Shown: one piece after another, positions 23,511 to 36,398 of the stretch
How the letters are laid out: every line of letters starts with the position of its first letter
How positions within the stretch are numbered: position 1 is the stretch's first letter
Translations under genes and position numbers: made by a program
DNA from: Populus alba
Lineage: Eukaryota; Streptophyta; Magnoliopsida; Malpighiales; Salicaceae
Assembly: GCF_005239225.2 (NCBI RefSeq)
Contig: NC_133297.1
Coordinates: forward strand, 17,162,147 to 17,226,146
Reading direction: 5' to 3'
DNA length: 64,000 nt
The notes under the pieces: model-generated
Seen by the model: the letters and a program-made list of their open reading frames with translations, nothing else
What the model was told of the DNA's origin: nothing
Database searches by the model: none

Positions 23511-23739
23511 AATCACCATAACTACGTTTCTGAAGTTCCAAGTTATGTTTACAATCAAATACGAAAAGCTACAACATCATATTCTAACACATTTTGCAAA
23601 CATTTCTATCAAAGTGGTTTTAAATCAGAAAAAATAAAAAAATAAAAATGCAACGCCCATCAAATATTGCTAGGCTTCACGTACTAGTAAAGAAGCCTAT
23701 CGTCCGGAATGATGACCGCTGTCATAAGTCAGTCGTCTC

Positions 23740-25829
23740 CTATCTCTTCTTTCTCTTTAAAAGAGAAGCAGCACGGAGAAACATGCGATCAACCTCGTCA
23801 AAGGATGGTGAATCGACATCTACCCCTGTGGGGATATCCACATCTTTCCCCGATGTCACTCCCTTTTTTGAGCCCAGAGATATTTGGCGCAAATGCTCCT
23901 CAAAATCTTCATGCTCTCCGTCTGCTTCGACTGAGAACTTTTCAAACTCTTCCAAATAAAGTGGACGTTTTGATGTCTCCTCCGTGTCTGCGTCAGAGTC
24001 AGTCTCAAAAATGTCTGATAGATCTTCCGAGTCTGATGCAATCCCTAAGTCAGTATCAGGACTATCCTCAGAGCCTTCATCTTGCCTATCAATGATTTCT
24101 TTCAGCTTTTCTGAATTCTCCAATTGCTTGCTTGAAATGCTCCTAGATTCTGCACCATCAATGTCAGTCTCAGGGGTTTCTTCGGTAGGTTCAGTTCCTT
24201 TTCCACCTTTTCCTCCAGCCCGTGCATGAAGCAACTCAAGGTCCTGTTGTAGTCTTGGTATGTACCTCCTGAGAGCCCTTAGACCATCCCTGCATTTTGA
24301 CTTATCCAAAGCCTGCACAAGGTTTAGAGGAGAGAAGAAATCAGCTCATGGAAGGCAAGATCTAAGGCTTTAAGATCTCTCTTATCAAATAACAAGATAA
24401 AAAGTGAAACTTTGAGCATGCATTGCATGCTTCTACATGAAGACCTAAAATAATGATGATGGTATTCATCCAAACCTAATTTCATAATCAGTCATTAAGG
24501 CCTCAGAAAATAAAAAGGGAAAGGGACAAAAGAACCTTCTTTCTGGAGAGAGTGACCCTGGGTGACATAATCTCTGTTGGTGGTTGGGAATAGTTCTTCC
24601 CTCTGTACATGATTATCGTGTCCTCTTCATGAATATCCAGCACAATCCCTCCAGTGAATCGTGCCAGTTCAGCAGCAATCTCCTTCACTTCCTCTGGAGT
24701 GAATGTCTTAACCACCACTTTCAGAGTCTGATGTTTCTTCCAGTGCAAGTGCATGTTAAGAATCACACCCTGGTATATTCCCCTTCTGCCGACGGGCACA
24801 TAATTCTTGCACTTAAGGCCCATCTTTAAAAAGAAGAAGTGCTCTTCTGGAGTCAATATCTCTGGATCATGAGTTGCTTCCGATGATTCTTTTGGTTCAA
24901 TCTTTTTCAAAGCTTGAACAAACCTTTCTTCTTTCCTTTGAGCCTGCAGAAAAAACAAGCTAAGCCACAAGATACATTGAAGCAGATCACAAGAGCTATA
25001 CAATAAACATTTTCAAACAAAATAAAAAACTCAACTGCAGAGTAACCTCAATCCCGAACCAAAAACGTACGAAGAAAACAAAACATAACATTCAACAAAA
25101 GAATATTATGAAGCTACTAAACCAGAATACATCAGTCTTAAGGTGTCTATAAATATGGTAAACCAGAATACATCAATCTCAAGGTGTCTATCAACATGGT
25201 TGAAGCAGCTCAAATTAAAGAGAATAACAATGGGCTTGGATTTTCCTAATCTATTATACTCACTATATTTCACATTAAATCAACAAAACCAAAACTCACC
25301 TTTCTCAACTTGTATAAGATTTTCTCTTCAGCTGTCATTCTCTCGTACTCTTTCTTCTTCTTCCACCTGAAGAACTTTAACCACCTCACCACCGCTCGTT
25401 TGCCTTTGAGCTTTGGTCTCTTCACTTTAACATCACTACCACTAAAGACCGCCGCGGTTTTCTCAATATTTTCGGTTGGCTCCACAACTTTGTCAACATT
25501 GTTTAGAGATGGACAAAGAGTGAATCCATAAATGACCCACCAAAGGAACAAGATGCCCTTTAACGTTATACACTGGTCTCTGACCAAGAACCTTGCACAT
25601 CACATCAACCAAACTACTAAACCATGAGTTTAATTAATCTTCACTAAAAATTTGAAGTTTACTGAAAAAATGAAAAATTCAAACCTAATTAAGAAACACT
25701 GCAGGTAAAATTTATGTTTCTTTTTTTCTTTTTCCAGAAATCAAGAAAAAAAGAAAAAGAAAAATGACCGAAGCTGGAATGAAAAGCACCACTTCACAGG
25801 CAAAAAATCATTTACCTAAAACAAAACAG

Positions 25830-25866
<37 letters not shown>

Positions 25867-26007
25867 AAGAGGGAAGGGAGAGAGTTACCTGGTTCTATAA
25901 AGATATGAATTTGAAGAGATTGTGAAATGATTTGGGTGGAAATTCTTGAGGTGGTGAGATTTGCAGAGACCAAGAGATTCTAAAGTTATAAACCTCTTCA
26001 CCGCCAT
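23740..26007 (-). CDS. CFM9: CRM-domain RNA splicing factor, mitochondrial (CFM9-like), four exons
   Basis: Proposed CDS on the minus strand: 26007-25889, 25591-25300, 24943-24536, 24312-23740 (463 codons before TAG). Every junction is GT..AG and the frame stays open. Exon 1 encodes MAVKRFITLESLGL and a basic/Ser-rich stretch, a plausible mitochondrial presequence. Exon 2 carries KTAAVFSGSDVKVKRPKLKG and a Lys/Arg-rich segment. Exon 3 is the CRM domain (about residues 165-257: LTPEEHFFFLKMGLKCKNYV, the GxxG loop as GRRG, and TGGIVLDIHEEDTIIMYRGK). Exon 4 is an acidic Ser/Asp/Glu-rich tail ending LLKRKKR. CRM proteins bind group II intron RNA; single-CRM members of this subgroup act in plant mitochondria (family knowledge). 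The first about 30 residues of exon 2 do not look conserved, so the exact acceptor there is uncertain. An A-run (about 25827-25865) lies in intron 1. Confidence 0.85.
25827..25865 (+). repeat. Poly(A) tract in intron 1 of the CRM gene
   Basis: About 38 A residues on the plus strand, poly(T) in the sense of the gene, 24 bp inside the intron from the exon 1 donor. Confidence 0.9.
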
Positions 26008-26692
26008 TTTTCTCTTCTCCACGCACCCCTTTGGCAGCCACAGTCCGTTCTGCCTTCTGAACCAGAGAGATTGTTATTTAGGATTGAGTAATGGGCTAAT
26101 TTAGCCAAGAAATACGCGATGGGCTCCAAGTACGTAAATAGTTAGCCCTACGGCAAAAGGTATTAGGCCTAGAACATTGGTTGCTGACTTATTTTTCTTG
26201 GATAGCAACTATTGGACTCCAATGCTACGACGGTAATAAAGATGGTTTATGTGAACACTATTGGTCACAAAACTCAAAATTACTTTGGCAGCCATCTGAA
26301 TACTACTACATCTCCGGGGAAAAAACGGTAACCTAACAAAATTCTTGCAATACTGTTCATCATCAATGGCAAGAATTATTGACATTTCTCTTTCAGAATT
26401 CAAATATTGTTCATTTATAAAATTTCTAGATAATTATATGTTTATTGATTAAGTCTCAAAAAACCCAAGTAGCCTAGGAAGATAGCTCTCGGGTTGGATA
26501 ATTGGTTGGTTCTAATAATCTCATGCATTTTTCCTATCTAAAGGGTTGATAACTTATATTTGGTGCTTTATAAGCCAAGATGGCTTGCAGCTAGTATTTG
26601 CAAAAGGTCCCATTTGATGGAGGTAGAGATCTACGATGCTTAAATAAGTATCTTTTTAAGAGAGAGAAAATACAAGAATATTCTAGAGAAAG

Positions 26693-26732
<40 letters not shown>

Positions 26733-26940
26733 TGGTGTATTATAGCTCATGAATCTTACTCTTTTATGGAGAGAAAGGTCTATAGTGTAATTTTACCCTG
26801 ATAACATTCAATGGATATAAATATCCCTTACATCTATATTAATGTTTGATAGAAATATGGTGGTTCTTGGAAGACTTTTATACCACCTAAAGGTGGAGAG
26901 AGATTAGAGTATAAGACGTCAGATGTAGCTGATCTCTTTC
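26008..26940 (+). other. 5' flank of the CRM gene and intergenic DNA
   Basis: The first 100 bp should hold the 5' untranslated region and core promoter of the minus-strand gene. Beyond that I see AT-rich single-copy-looking DNA and a TA microsatellite (about 26694-26730), with no supported gene. Confidence 0.5.
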
Positions 26941-28572
26941 CCTAGGTTAGACCCAAGAGAAGAGGGCTATCCCTTTAGGTATGCCTTAGGTCGGATGGTT
27001 ATCCTTTTGGGCGTGCTCAAGGAGGATGGTTATTCACTTGATATGTTAAGGTAGGATATGATCATTCCCTTAGGCGTGCCAAGAAATGATAGTTATTCCC
27101 TTAGGCATGCCAAGAAAGATGGTCATCATCTAGGACTTGACTAACTGTCAAGTATAAGTTCTTTGGGTTTTACATGATTGTCAGACCTATGTTATCTTGA
27201 CTTGTCTAACTATCAAGTTCAAATACCCCGAATCTGACATGTTTGTCAAACTCATGTTACCTTGGACTTGTCTGAATGTCAAGTTCAAGTACTTTGGGTT
27301 TTGACATGTTTTGCTAGACTTACATTACCTCATTCGTTTGGCATGGCCCAAAAAAAGGATACGCATTCCTCTAGGCTTGCCATGAGAGAATGGTATTCCC
27401 TTGTGGGTGCTAAGGGATGATGTCATTCCTTTAAGCATGCCAAGGAGAATAATTGTTACCTTGACTTAGCTAACTATCAAGTCTAAGTGCTTTAGGTCCG
27501 ACATATTATTTAGACCCATGTTACATTATACTTAGCTAATTGTCACGTTCAAGTACTTTGTGTCTGGTAATTTTCCAAAACCACATTATCTTGGACTTGA
27601 TTGATTGTCAAGTCCAAGTGTAATAGATTTGATTGACTGTCAAGTCCAACTTGACTTGGTTGACTGAAGTCCAGGTATTTTTACTTAGCAGATGGCGAAG
27701 TTAAATATTTAAAGTCTGGTATTGTTGTCAGACTTGTGTTTACCTTGAACTTGGTTGAATGCCAAGTTCATGTGCCTTGGGTCTAGCATATTTGGCAGAC
27801 CCATGTTACCTAAAACTTGGCTAAATATCAAGTCCAATTACCTTAAGTCTAATATTTTTTATAGACCCACATTACCTTGAACCTGGTAAATGGACAAGTC
27901 AAGTACTTTGAGTCTGGCATGGTTGCTTGACCCACATTATCTTGATCATGATTGACTATCAAGTCCAAGTGTCTTGGACTTAATGAAATGTCAAGTCTAA
28001 GTGCCTTGGGTCTGTTATGTTTGCCAGACCTATGTTACCTTGAATATGGCTAAATGTCAAGTCCAAGTGACCTGGGTTTGACATATTTGTTTAAACCCAC
28101 ATTACCTTGGACTTGGCTAAATGTCAAGTCCAAATACCTTGGGTATGGCATGTTCATTACCTCATTCGTTTTGGCATGCCCAAGAAAGGATGCGCATCCC
28201 TTTAGGCATTGCTAAGAAAGAATGGCTATTTCATTAGGCGTGTTAAGGGAAATAGTCATTTCTTTAAGCATGCCAAAAAAGAATGGTTATTACTTTGCAC
28301 TTGGTTAACTACTAAGTTAAGTGCCCTGGGTTGCCATTTTCCAGACCCATGTTACCTTGGACCTGGTGAATAGCCAAGTCCTAGTACGTTGGGTCTGTCA
28401 TGTTTGCAATACCCATGTTATTTTAGACATGACTGACTAGCAAGTCCAAATATAATGAACTTAAATGACTGTCAAGTTCGAGTACCTTGGGTTACTAAAC
28501 TCATTGTTACCTTGGATTTGTCATGAATGTTCAATTTCAATTGCAATGGACTTCACAGACTGCAAGTCTAAT
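26940..28572 (+). repeat. Tandem array of 66-68-bp double-hairpin units, running into the gap
   Basis: From about 27133 the unit is CTTGGACTTG..about 9 nt..CAAGTCCAAG (10-bp perfect arms in the best copies), then GGGTCTGGCA..TTT..TGCCAGACCC-like arms, then an ATGTTAC spacer. About 17-20 units are recognisable, diverged to different degrees. A second, about 125-bp block (CAAGAAAGGATGC, TTCCCTTTAGGCATGCC) occurs at about 26950-27120, 27327-27455 and 28158-28285, giving a higher-order period near 830 bp. The array is cut by the N run. It is probably part of an LTR element (inference). Confidence 0.85.
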
Positions 28573-29072
28573 NNNNNNNNNNNNNNNNNNNNNNNNNNNN
28601 NNNNNNNNNNNNNNNNNNNNNNNNNNNNNNNNNNNNNNNNNNNNNNNNNNNNNNNNNNNNNNNNNNNNNNNNNNNNNNNNNNNNNNNNNNNNNNNNNNNN
28701 NNNNNNNNNNNNNNNNNNNNNNNNNNNNNNNNNNNNNNNNNNNNNNNNNNNNNNNNNNNNNNNNNNNNNNNNNNNNNNNNNNNNNNNNNNNNNNNNNNNN
28801 NNNNNNNNNNNNNNNNNNNNNNNNNNNNNNNNNNNNNNNNNNNNNNNNNNNNNNNNNNNNNNNNNNNNNNNNNNNNNNNNNNNNNNNNNNNNNNNNNNNN
28901 NNNNNNNNNNNNNNNNNNNNNNNNNNNNNNNNNNNNNNNNNNNNNNNNNNNNNNNNNNNNNNNNNNNNNNNNNNNNNNNNNNNNNNNNNNNNNNNNNNNN
29001 NNNNNNNNNNNNNNNNNNNNNNNNNNNNNNNNNNNNNNNNNNNNNNNNNNNNNNNNNNNNNNNNNNNNNNNN
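28573..29072. other. Assembly gap of 500 N
   Basis: Exactly 500 N, so a placeholder length. It interrupts the hairpin array, the kind of sequence that short-read assembly fails to close. Confidence 0.99.
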
Positions 29073-30160
29073 AAAATTAAATAAATAGAATAGAATAGAA
29101 TAATACAAAAAAGTTTTCATGTTAAAATTCCTATATATAGCCTAGATCTCCGATTTTTGCATATTCTTGACAAATTTGAGTCTTGATTTCAATCATGTCA
29201 TTCTCTTCTAATTTCAAACATGTCATTCTCTTTCGTTTGGATGAATTATTGGACCTACAATAAATGGTTAGAAAGCTTCAGATATCTAGTTTCTATCTCA
29301 ACTTTAATCGAAGAAAAATTTCACTTGTAGCTCTAGATATATCTTAAACGGTATACGAAGGTCTTGTTTGACATATTTGACAGCATTAGTTTACTAGTTT
29401 TAACCCTTTGAATTATTACCTTCCCTAACTTCATTTGACCTAAAAATTTACCACAATATATTTTTATGTATCTAATATTTTCATATAAAATTTCAGTTTT
29501 ATTCAATATACAGTTTGAAAGACTTGTTTAATTTTCGCAAAACTAGTTAGCAGACATTTTAAGGACTAATTTGAACCTGATTTGGTTCATATCATAAATT
29601 TAGTAAACTCATAAAATTAGACCAAGTTTACCAATTTTGCACGAGTTAAATTTGATTTTACTGGTTTTGAGTTTTTGATCCAATTTATGACTGGTAAAAT
29701 CATAAGATTTAAAGATTTAACTCGTGATTTTAACAACCATGATCCTGACTATACATCGTCTTATTCAATGATAACAAATAAAAATGTATTAGACATAACA
29801 TGAATTATATAATGTTATTTAAGTGACTGTGACATTGTTATTGGATAGTATTGATTTATAAAATCTTTTCCCAAGGTAAAGTGATTTTCAAATCTTATTT
29901 AAAGAATCAATTACTATATTCTTAAAATAAATATATTTTTGATAGAGCAAGGCACACTTCATCCTTAAATGTCTAAATCATAATATTTTTTTATGAATGG
30001 ATAATAATTATACTAAAGCACTGGTCACCCTTATCGCATCCTTTCAAATAAAAAGTTACATTTACTATGTATTTTTCTAAATTCATTCTAGACCTATTTA
30101 CTGTATAAATCTATTTCAAAGATTATATTTTTTTTTATGGTATTCATTTTAATAGGGGAG
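29073..30160 (+). other. AT-rich DNA without recognised genes
   Basis: Right side of the gap. No conserved coding is seen on either strand. It may belong to the minus-strand LTR element that follows. Confidence 0.45.
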
Positions 30161-30169
30161 GTTGAAAAT

Positions 30170-30600
30170 TCATTGAGCAATTTTATGTTAATCCCTAAAA
30201 AAAAGATTTCATTAAGTTTTGACCTTAAAGAAATTTTAGACATTAATTCCTAAAAATAAGAGATTTCATCAATTTTAGAATTAAAAAAAAATGATGTTAA
30301 TCCCTAAAAATAGAAAATTTCATCGGTTTAGGGATTTTAACAAGAATAAAAGATTTCATTGATTTTAGAATTTTGTTGTTAATCCCTAAAAATAGAAGAT
30401 TTTATCAATTTGAAAATTTTAACAAAATCCTTAACATTAATCCCTAGAAATAAGAGATTCATCAATTTGAAAATTTTATGAAAAATCTTAATTAGAATCC
30501 TTGAAAATAGCAGATTTCAATCAATTAGGAATTTGAATGAAAATTTTGACTCTATCCCTAAAAAATAAAAGATTTTAGCTTTGATTTCTTTCAAAAACAA
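30170..30600 (+). repeat. Degenerate tandem repeat, about 60-bp unit
   Basis: Recurring TTAATCCCTAAAAATAGAAG with ATTTCATCAATTT and ATTTTAACAAAA segments, about 6 diverged units. Non-coding. Confidence 0.65.
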
Positions 30601-33099
30601 AGTTATTTTTTATAACAATTAAGATTAACCTAAAAACCAGTAAATCTGAATGAAGCTAATAATTTAATTAACAAACTAAACCCTAGAAAAAAGGAACTTT
30701 AAGCCTCATATTATTCATTCATTCCTTAAAGAATTAAAAAACATGGCTTAGTCCATAATTTTTCATATTTATTATAATCAAGAAGATGTAACATAAACCC
30801 TAATGAACTAAATATAAAAAAGCATGCACCAACTAAATTAAAGCACTAAATAGCCTTAAATAAATGAATTTTAGATTTTTAAACAAACATTTATCTTGAA
30901 GTTAAACATGGCATCAATAGAATAAGAAACTTAGAATTATAAAGAACCCTAAACAACAAGCATACCTCTTAATTAAACATAGATTGAAAACCTAAAGGGT
31001 TGATTTTTCTAGGATCAAAGGTATTCCCACACCAAATCATGCCACTCAACTTTTCATATCTAAGCATTATACATGGAAACAAAAAACTTACCCTAGAATA
31101 TTTTCATGGATTTCACAATCTAAACAAACACAAATTTCAATTTTAGTAGGTGTTAACTTCTAACACTTAAAATCAAATATCATTCCCATATAACAAACAA
31201 CTCAAAGAGAGTAATTGGCTCGACATGAATCCTTTTTCGTTGATCTTTGTATCAATAATAACAAGAAATGACTTTGATTATGACCTTTTAATGACCAAAC
31301 TTGATTTTATTTAGCAAACAAACCAAAAATCAAATTTCTAACTATTTTTTCCATAGAGTTCATAACAATCATGGCCAAAGATGCTCCATACCTTATGATA
31401 ATCCATTCCTAACACTTGAATCTAGAATGTTATTTGCATATATTAACATAAAAAAAAATTGATAAAAAAAACATCAAACTTTTGTAACCACATGATTAGT
31501 ACTTAAAAGTGCATTTTTTATCAAGATTTTATATCATTATTTTGCACTTGAAATATAAATAACTCCTTAATTATAGGAGGAAGAAGAGAGCTTACTTAAG
31601 AAAGAGATGATTGTTGATTGTCTAGTGGTGGTGCTTTCAGGGCTGTTGATGGCTCATTGTGATAGCTGGAGGGGGACAGAGGTTACTAGTTAGGCAGCTG
31701 AAAAAGATGGTGTAAAGGCTAGTTTTTTTACTCCTTTCCACCCAATTTCTCCTTCTCTACTACACAAAATTCATCCTTATTTATAGGGGATGAAAGAGGG
31801 GTATAAAGTGTTTATATGGCATGAATCTTAGCCCTTGATTCAAACAAAAAGTATCTCAATTGTTGGACAAAAGTCCCCATCATAGGTTGTGAAGGTTGGT
31901 CGGTCACCCTTTTTAGGTCAACTTTGCAATGGGTTCAAGGACTTTCAAGGGATAGCTCTTTTTTTTTTTTTTTTTTTTTAAGTTCGGGTGCAATAACAAA
32001 TCATTAGGGTGGCATCTTATTTTTCTTGTATAATGAAGGTATAAGAAAAAAGGAGGGCCTAATATGTGGCATTAGAGCTACCATTTTTATTGTTGAAGAT
32101 TGAAGATAATAAACAGTACTAGATGACAAGTCATCTAACATTATTATTTATTTATTTATTTTTAATTTTATTAACCAAAATGATATTGTTTTTGGTCAAA
32201 ACAATATCAAAACACTTATTTTATTTAAATGAAACTATACTATTTCGGGGGTTTTGACCGAAATAAGGTTTATTAACCTGTTTTTAATTTTAGCCCCTAA
32301 TATTTAAATTATTTAATTAAGTTCTCAATTGAATCTTGATTTTAAGAATCAATTTAATTTCACCGCTATCAAGTTTTAAAATGATCCCCTAAACTCAATG
32401 CCTTTTTCAACTTGATCCGTGGTCTTGGATATTTTTAATTTTTTCTAATTGACCTTTAAACTTTTACTTTATTCAATTTCACACATGTTTTTAATTGAAT
32501 TTGGCTCCTAAATTCACATGTTTTTTGCAAAAAGGTCTTTGATTCTAATTGTTTTTTAATTTGACCCTTAATTGACTTTAAAACTTTGATATCTTGCAAT
32601 TTTGTATCTGATTTCACCCAATTGGGTTTGAAAAATTAAGCTTCCAAACTTAATTTTTCATCAATTAAGTCCTTAATAAGATTAATTTGACCCATTAAAA
32701 GTCCAATTAAAAGTCTAATTTGAATCTTTTAATTTAACCAAAATTAAATCTCAAACTTAATTAAACCTTTAATTGGGCCTATGATTAAATTAAATTAGCC
32801 TATTAAAAGTTTAATTAAGTTCTTAGGCTTAATTTTTATGTAGATTAGTCCAATGATCATTTAATTTGACTTTAAATCTACATTGTGTTTTTAGTCTTTG
32901 GTACAATAGAGTAGAATTAGGTTTCAATTTTGTCCAAAACTCCAGCTTGGTTCCTCCATACGTTTGAAACCTTCTCATCCATTTTTTTTTCAAGTTGCCA
33001 GTCTTTTATTCATTTCTTATTATTATTATTTTTTCTATTTTTTATCTATTTTGAAAGGAAAAGGATAATTTTAAGGGAACCCAAAATCGGGTTATGTCA
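30601..33099 (-). mobile_element. Probable minus-strand Gypsy LTR (start at 33099)
   Basis: On the minus strand an LTR-like start TGACATAACCCGATTTTGGG lies at 33099. Downstream come the AT-rich U3-type text (32900-31900, with repeated 'AATTAAGTCCTTAAT'-like phrases) and a TATA box CCCTATAAATAAGG at about 31775-31789, followed by a leader. A chromovirus RT remnant lies on its upstream side (33180-33900), so this would be the 3' LTR of that element. The far end is not resolved; it may reach back toward the gap. Confidence 0.5.
31775..31789 (-). promoter_or_regulatory. TATA box of minus-strand LTR promoter
   Basis: Minus-strand CCCCTATAAATAAGG followed by a pyrimidine- and AG-rich leader. Position inside the presumed LTR fits an LTR promoter. 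Confidence 0.5.
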
Positions 33100-33179
33100 G
33101 TCATCATCCCATATAAATCCTACCATTTTCTTTGAAAACACTTCTATAATTTTAGTGCAACTAGAATACTAAAATATTT

Positions 33180-33900
33180 GACAAATCTTTCTATAAAAAC
33201 TAGCTAAACCATGACAACTTGTTTACATTACTTACCGTCTTAAATATAGAAAATTCTTGAATAACCTTGATCTTTGCCTTATCCATCTCAATCCCTTACG
33301 CACTAACAACATAACCTAGGAATAGAATCCCTTTCATGCAAAAATCATACTTTTTAGATAAGTATATAATCTTTCTTTTCTAAATATTTCAAGAACATGT
33401 CTTAAATTATTAATATGTTCATTTAATCATTTGATACAAACCAAGATACCATCAAAATAGGCAACAATAAATTTTTTGATGAAAGATCTCAACACATAAT
33501 TCATTAACCTTATAAAATATACTAAGGGCATTGGTCAAACCAAAAGGCATTACTAACAATTCATACAATACATATTTAGTTTTGAATGTTGTCTTACATT
33601 TATCTCTTTCTTTCATTTTATTTTAATAATAATCACTTTTCAAATCAATTTTAGGAAAATATAAAAGAACCATACAACTTATCAAGCATATCATCTAATC
33701 TAGGGATAAGATATTTATACTTTATTGTAATGTTGTATATGGTTCTACAATCAATGCACATACACCAAATATTATTCTTTTTAGGCATAAGTAACATTGG
33801 AACTACACAAAGACACATACTTTCTCGAACATACCCTTTCACCATCAACTCTTCCATTTGCCCTTAATAACCAAAGTTGAGCTAGCAAGATTAGTACAAC
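33180..33900 (-). pseudogene. Chromovirus (Gypsy) reverse transcriptase fragment
   Basis: Minus-strand 33857-33651 reads MEELMVKGYVRESMCLC, then PMLLMPKKNNIWCMCIDCRT, then YLIPRLDDMLDKLYGS, the conserved start of chromovirus RT. Continuing leftward, frame-broken text corresponds to the later RT blocks, including a decayed GYVVSA-like motif near 33290-33330. No integrase or RNase H is found; the rest is deleted or unrecognisable. Confidence 0.75.
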
Positions 33901-33929
33901 TACCATTATCAGTTGATTATCAGTTGAGT

Positions 33930-34560
33930 TAGGTTTGTTAACTCGGGTGTTTTTTGTCTTTTTTTTGTTGAATTATTTTCAATTTGATCTTTTAATATCA
34001 GGTTGATTGGGAAATAGGCATCATAATTTATTTTGGTTTGCGTTTTATGAGTTTATCTTAGTCTCATAAGCTAGGTTGTGAGTTTGATCAATTGATTCAA
34101 ATGGTTTTTTTTGTTTTTTTTTTTTTTAAGTCCATCCTTCAACATTAGGTTGATCTGGGAATTGAATTTCATGATTTGTTTCAATTTGTTTTCTATGTAG
34201 TTATTTTGGTCTCATGACCCAAGTTTGATAGGTTAACCCGGGTTGACTTAGCTCATTTGTTTAGTTGATATTTGTTTTCAATTTCACCATTCATTAAGAA
34301 TTGAGTTTAATCTATTTTATTTTATTTTATTTATAAGGTTATCGAAGTCTCATGATATGAGTATCAGATTTGACAAGTTAACCCAAGTTGATTCAATTCA
34401 ATCTAATTTATTGTCTTTTCAATATTTTAAAAAAACATCTCGTTTTAATTTTTTAGTTAAGCTATATTTTTACTCGTTGTTCGAGTTATATTTGGACATG
34501 TCAAATCAAACAAGTCATATCAAGTCAATCCTCGTATAATTAAAAAAAAAAACATCTACT
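33930..34560 (+). repeat. Dispersed repeat with about 180-bp internal periodicity
   Basis: About three diverged units with the landmarks TCTCATGACCCAAGTTTG, GGTTAACCCGGGTTGACTT and a T-rich linker followed by AGGTTGATCTGGGAATTG. This style of repeat is common in poplar DNA as I remember it; no coding is evident. Confidence 0.55.
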
Positions 34561-34707
34561 AAAAAAACACATTAACAACACCTAGATATTTTTTTACATT
34601 TAAAAAAAAATTGATCTAATCTACAATGTAACATGAGAAATGATTTAGTTATTTGTTAAACGGAACATGGAAGAGACTAGCTATACAACCCAAAATCTGA
34701 ATTGGTA

Positions 34708-34890
34708 CCTGTTTGAAATTGTAGTGGCTTTTCCTTCTCACCTAAAATGACATCAAATTGATGTTTTTCAAATGTTTTTTTTATGGTTTTGATGTGTTAA
34801 TGTTAAAAATAAAATAAATATTATTTTGATGCATGTTTAATTGAAAAATACTTTTAAAAAGCACAATGAATCACATTACTGAACACGCAC
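34708..34890 (+). repeat. MITE-like element (family also at 55395)
   Basis: CCTGTTTGAAATTGTAGTGG start, AT-rich middle containing ATTTTGATGCATG, and ACTGAACACGCAC end. The 55395-55597 sequence shares start and internal layout. Inverted ends are only partial, so the classification is tentative. Confidence 0.45.
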
Positions 34891-35665
34891 TTAAATCTCA
34901 AGCTATAAGTCAGGTGGGTTGATCCAGGCAAACCCAAATCAACCCAATTTTTTTATTTTATAAAAAAGTAAAAATGGCATTAGTTTTTTAAAAAAAAAAA
35001 TCAAAGGGTTTTTGATTTGGTTTTCCTCATGTTAGCTAGGTCTCGATTTAATAAGGGTTTTTTACCAAGTCACAACACATTAATTCTCTCCTTGTTTTAA
35101 AACCTACTTAATATAGACCTTGAGTCATGAGTTAACCTATCAGTCAAGTGAAGTTTTAAAAAATTAAATAAAACTAAAACATTTTTTCATCCCATCATGC
35201 ACCTTTGTTGGCAAACTTAATTGTGACATTTTAAGATGGAAAAGGGTTTATTTTTTTATGATGAATGAAATTTCATTAAAATATAAAAAACTACAATATG
35301 GAAAAAAACATATTCGAAAATATACCTTTACTTTTAATAATAATTAAGATTTATTAATTTTCTTCTTTTTCACAAGTGCAATATTGTGCATAATTTAGAA
35401 ATTATTACATTCAAATGATTATTTAATGAATTATAAAATTCAATGTCACTAGCCTAATGAAATAAATGGGAAAAATAGATCTAATAAATTCTTATAACAT
35501 ACTAGTCAATTTCCCACGTTCGGCTACAAGTTGCTTGGAAAAACAATTGAGCCCCAAATAGAAATATGCAGGCAATACTAATTTATTTTCTAAAATCATG
35601 AAAACTTTTAATTGTAAATTAAAATTTTAATTTGCATGTTTTATAAAATAAGTAAAATAAATAAG

Positions 35666-35995
35666 TTAATGTATGTTTAAAAGAGTTGTTAATATTAAAC
35701 AAAAATTAAATTAAAAAATCAAGAGATAGATACAAAATAAAATATTTAATATTGCTTAGCTTTTGAAAATTAAATGAAAATAAAATTTTTTTAATAAAAA
35801 TAATAATTTAAAATAAATAAAAAAATTTATATACGTTAATGTATGTTTAAAAGAGTCATTAATATTAAACAAAAACTAAATTAAAAAATCAAGAGAGGAT
35901 ACAAAATAAAATATTTAATATTGAGTAGCTTTTGAAAATTATATGAAAATAAATTTATTTTTTAATAAAAATAACAATTTAATTTCTATTAAAAA
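35666..35995 (+). repeat. Tandem duplication, unit 170 bp
   Basis: TTAATGTATGTTTAAAAGAG starts at 35666 and again at 35836. Both copies continue through AAATTAAAAAATCAAGAGA and AATATTTAATATTG..TAGCTTTTG. AT-rich and non-coding. Confidence 0.85.
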
Positions 35996-36398
35996 AATAA
36001 TTTTTTAAGTACGATAGCAGTTTTTTTTATTAATATTATTTTAACAAAAACAATATAGCTCTTTCTTTTTATCATGGGATCACCTTTGCATATGGTAGAC
36101 GAGTCATCAATTACTTTTGCTTTCGGAATTTGCATCGTAGCTCCCACCTAACCATACACTTTAATGATCTGAACAGTACTGATGTTCCACATGTGGTTAG
36201 AATCAATAATTGAAGTTGATGCTTCTTTCTTAATTGAAATATCTTCTCAGCACAGTGCTTTTCACAGGTCCAACGAAGGAGAATTAGAAGTCCCTTTCCA
36301 ACCTGCAAGTGTAAACTGCAATATAGCCTCGCCTGGTTCAAGTTCTTTACCCAACACAGACAGAGAGAGCTGCAGCAGAAGAAGTAGAGAATCTGATC

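Noticed and set aside
23648..24229. Plus-strand open frames over the CRM gene
   Set aside because: They are antisense shadows of exon 4, which is rich in Ser, Asp and Glu codons.
28465..29120. Long open frames across the N run
   Set aside because: They are open only because N codons contain no stops; nothing is encoded there that can be seen.
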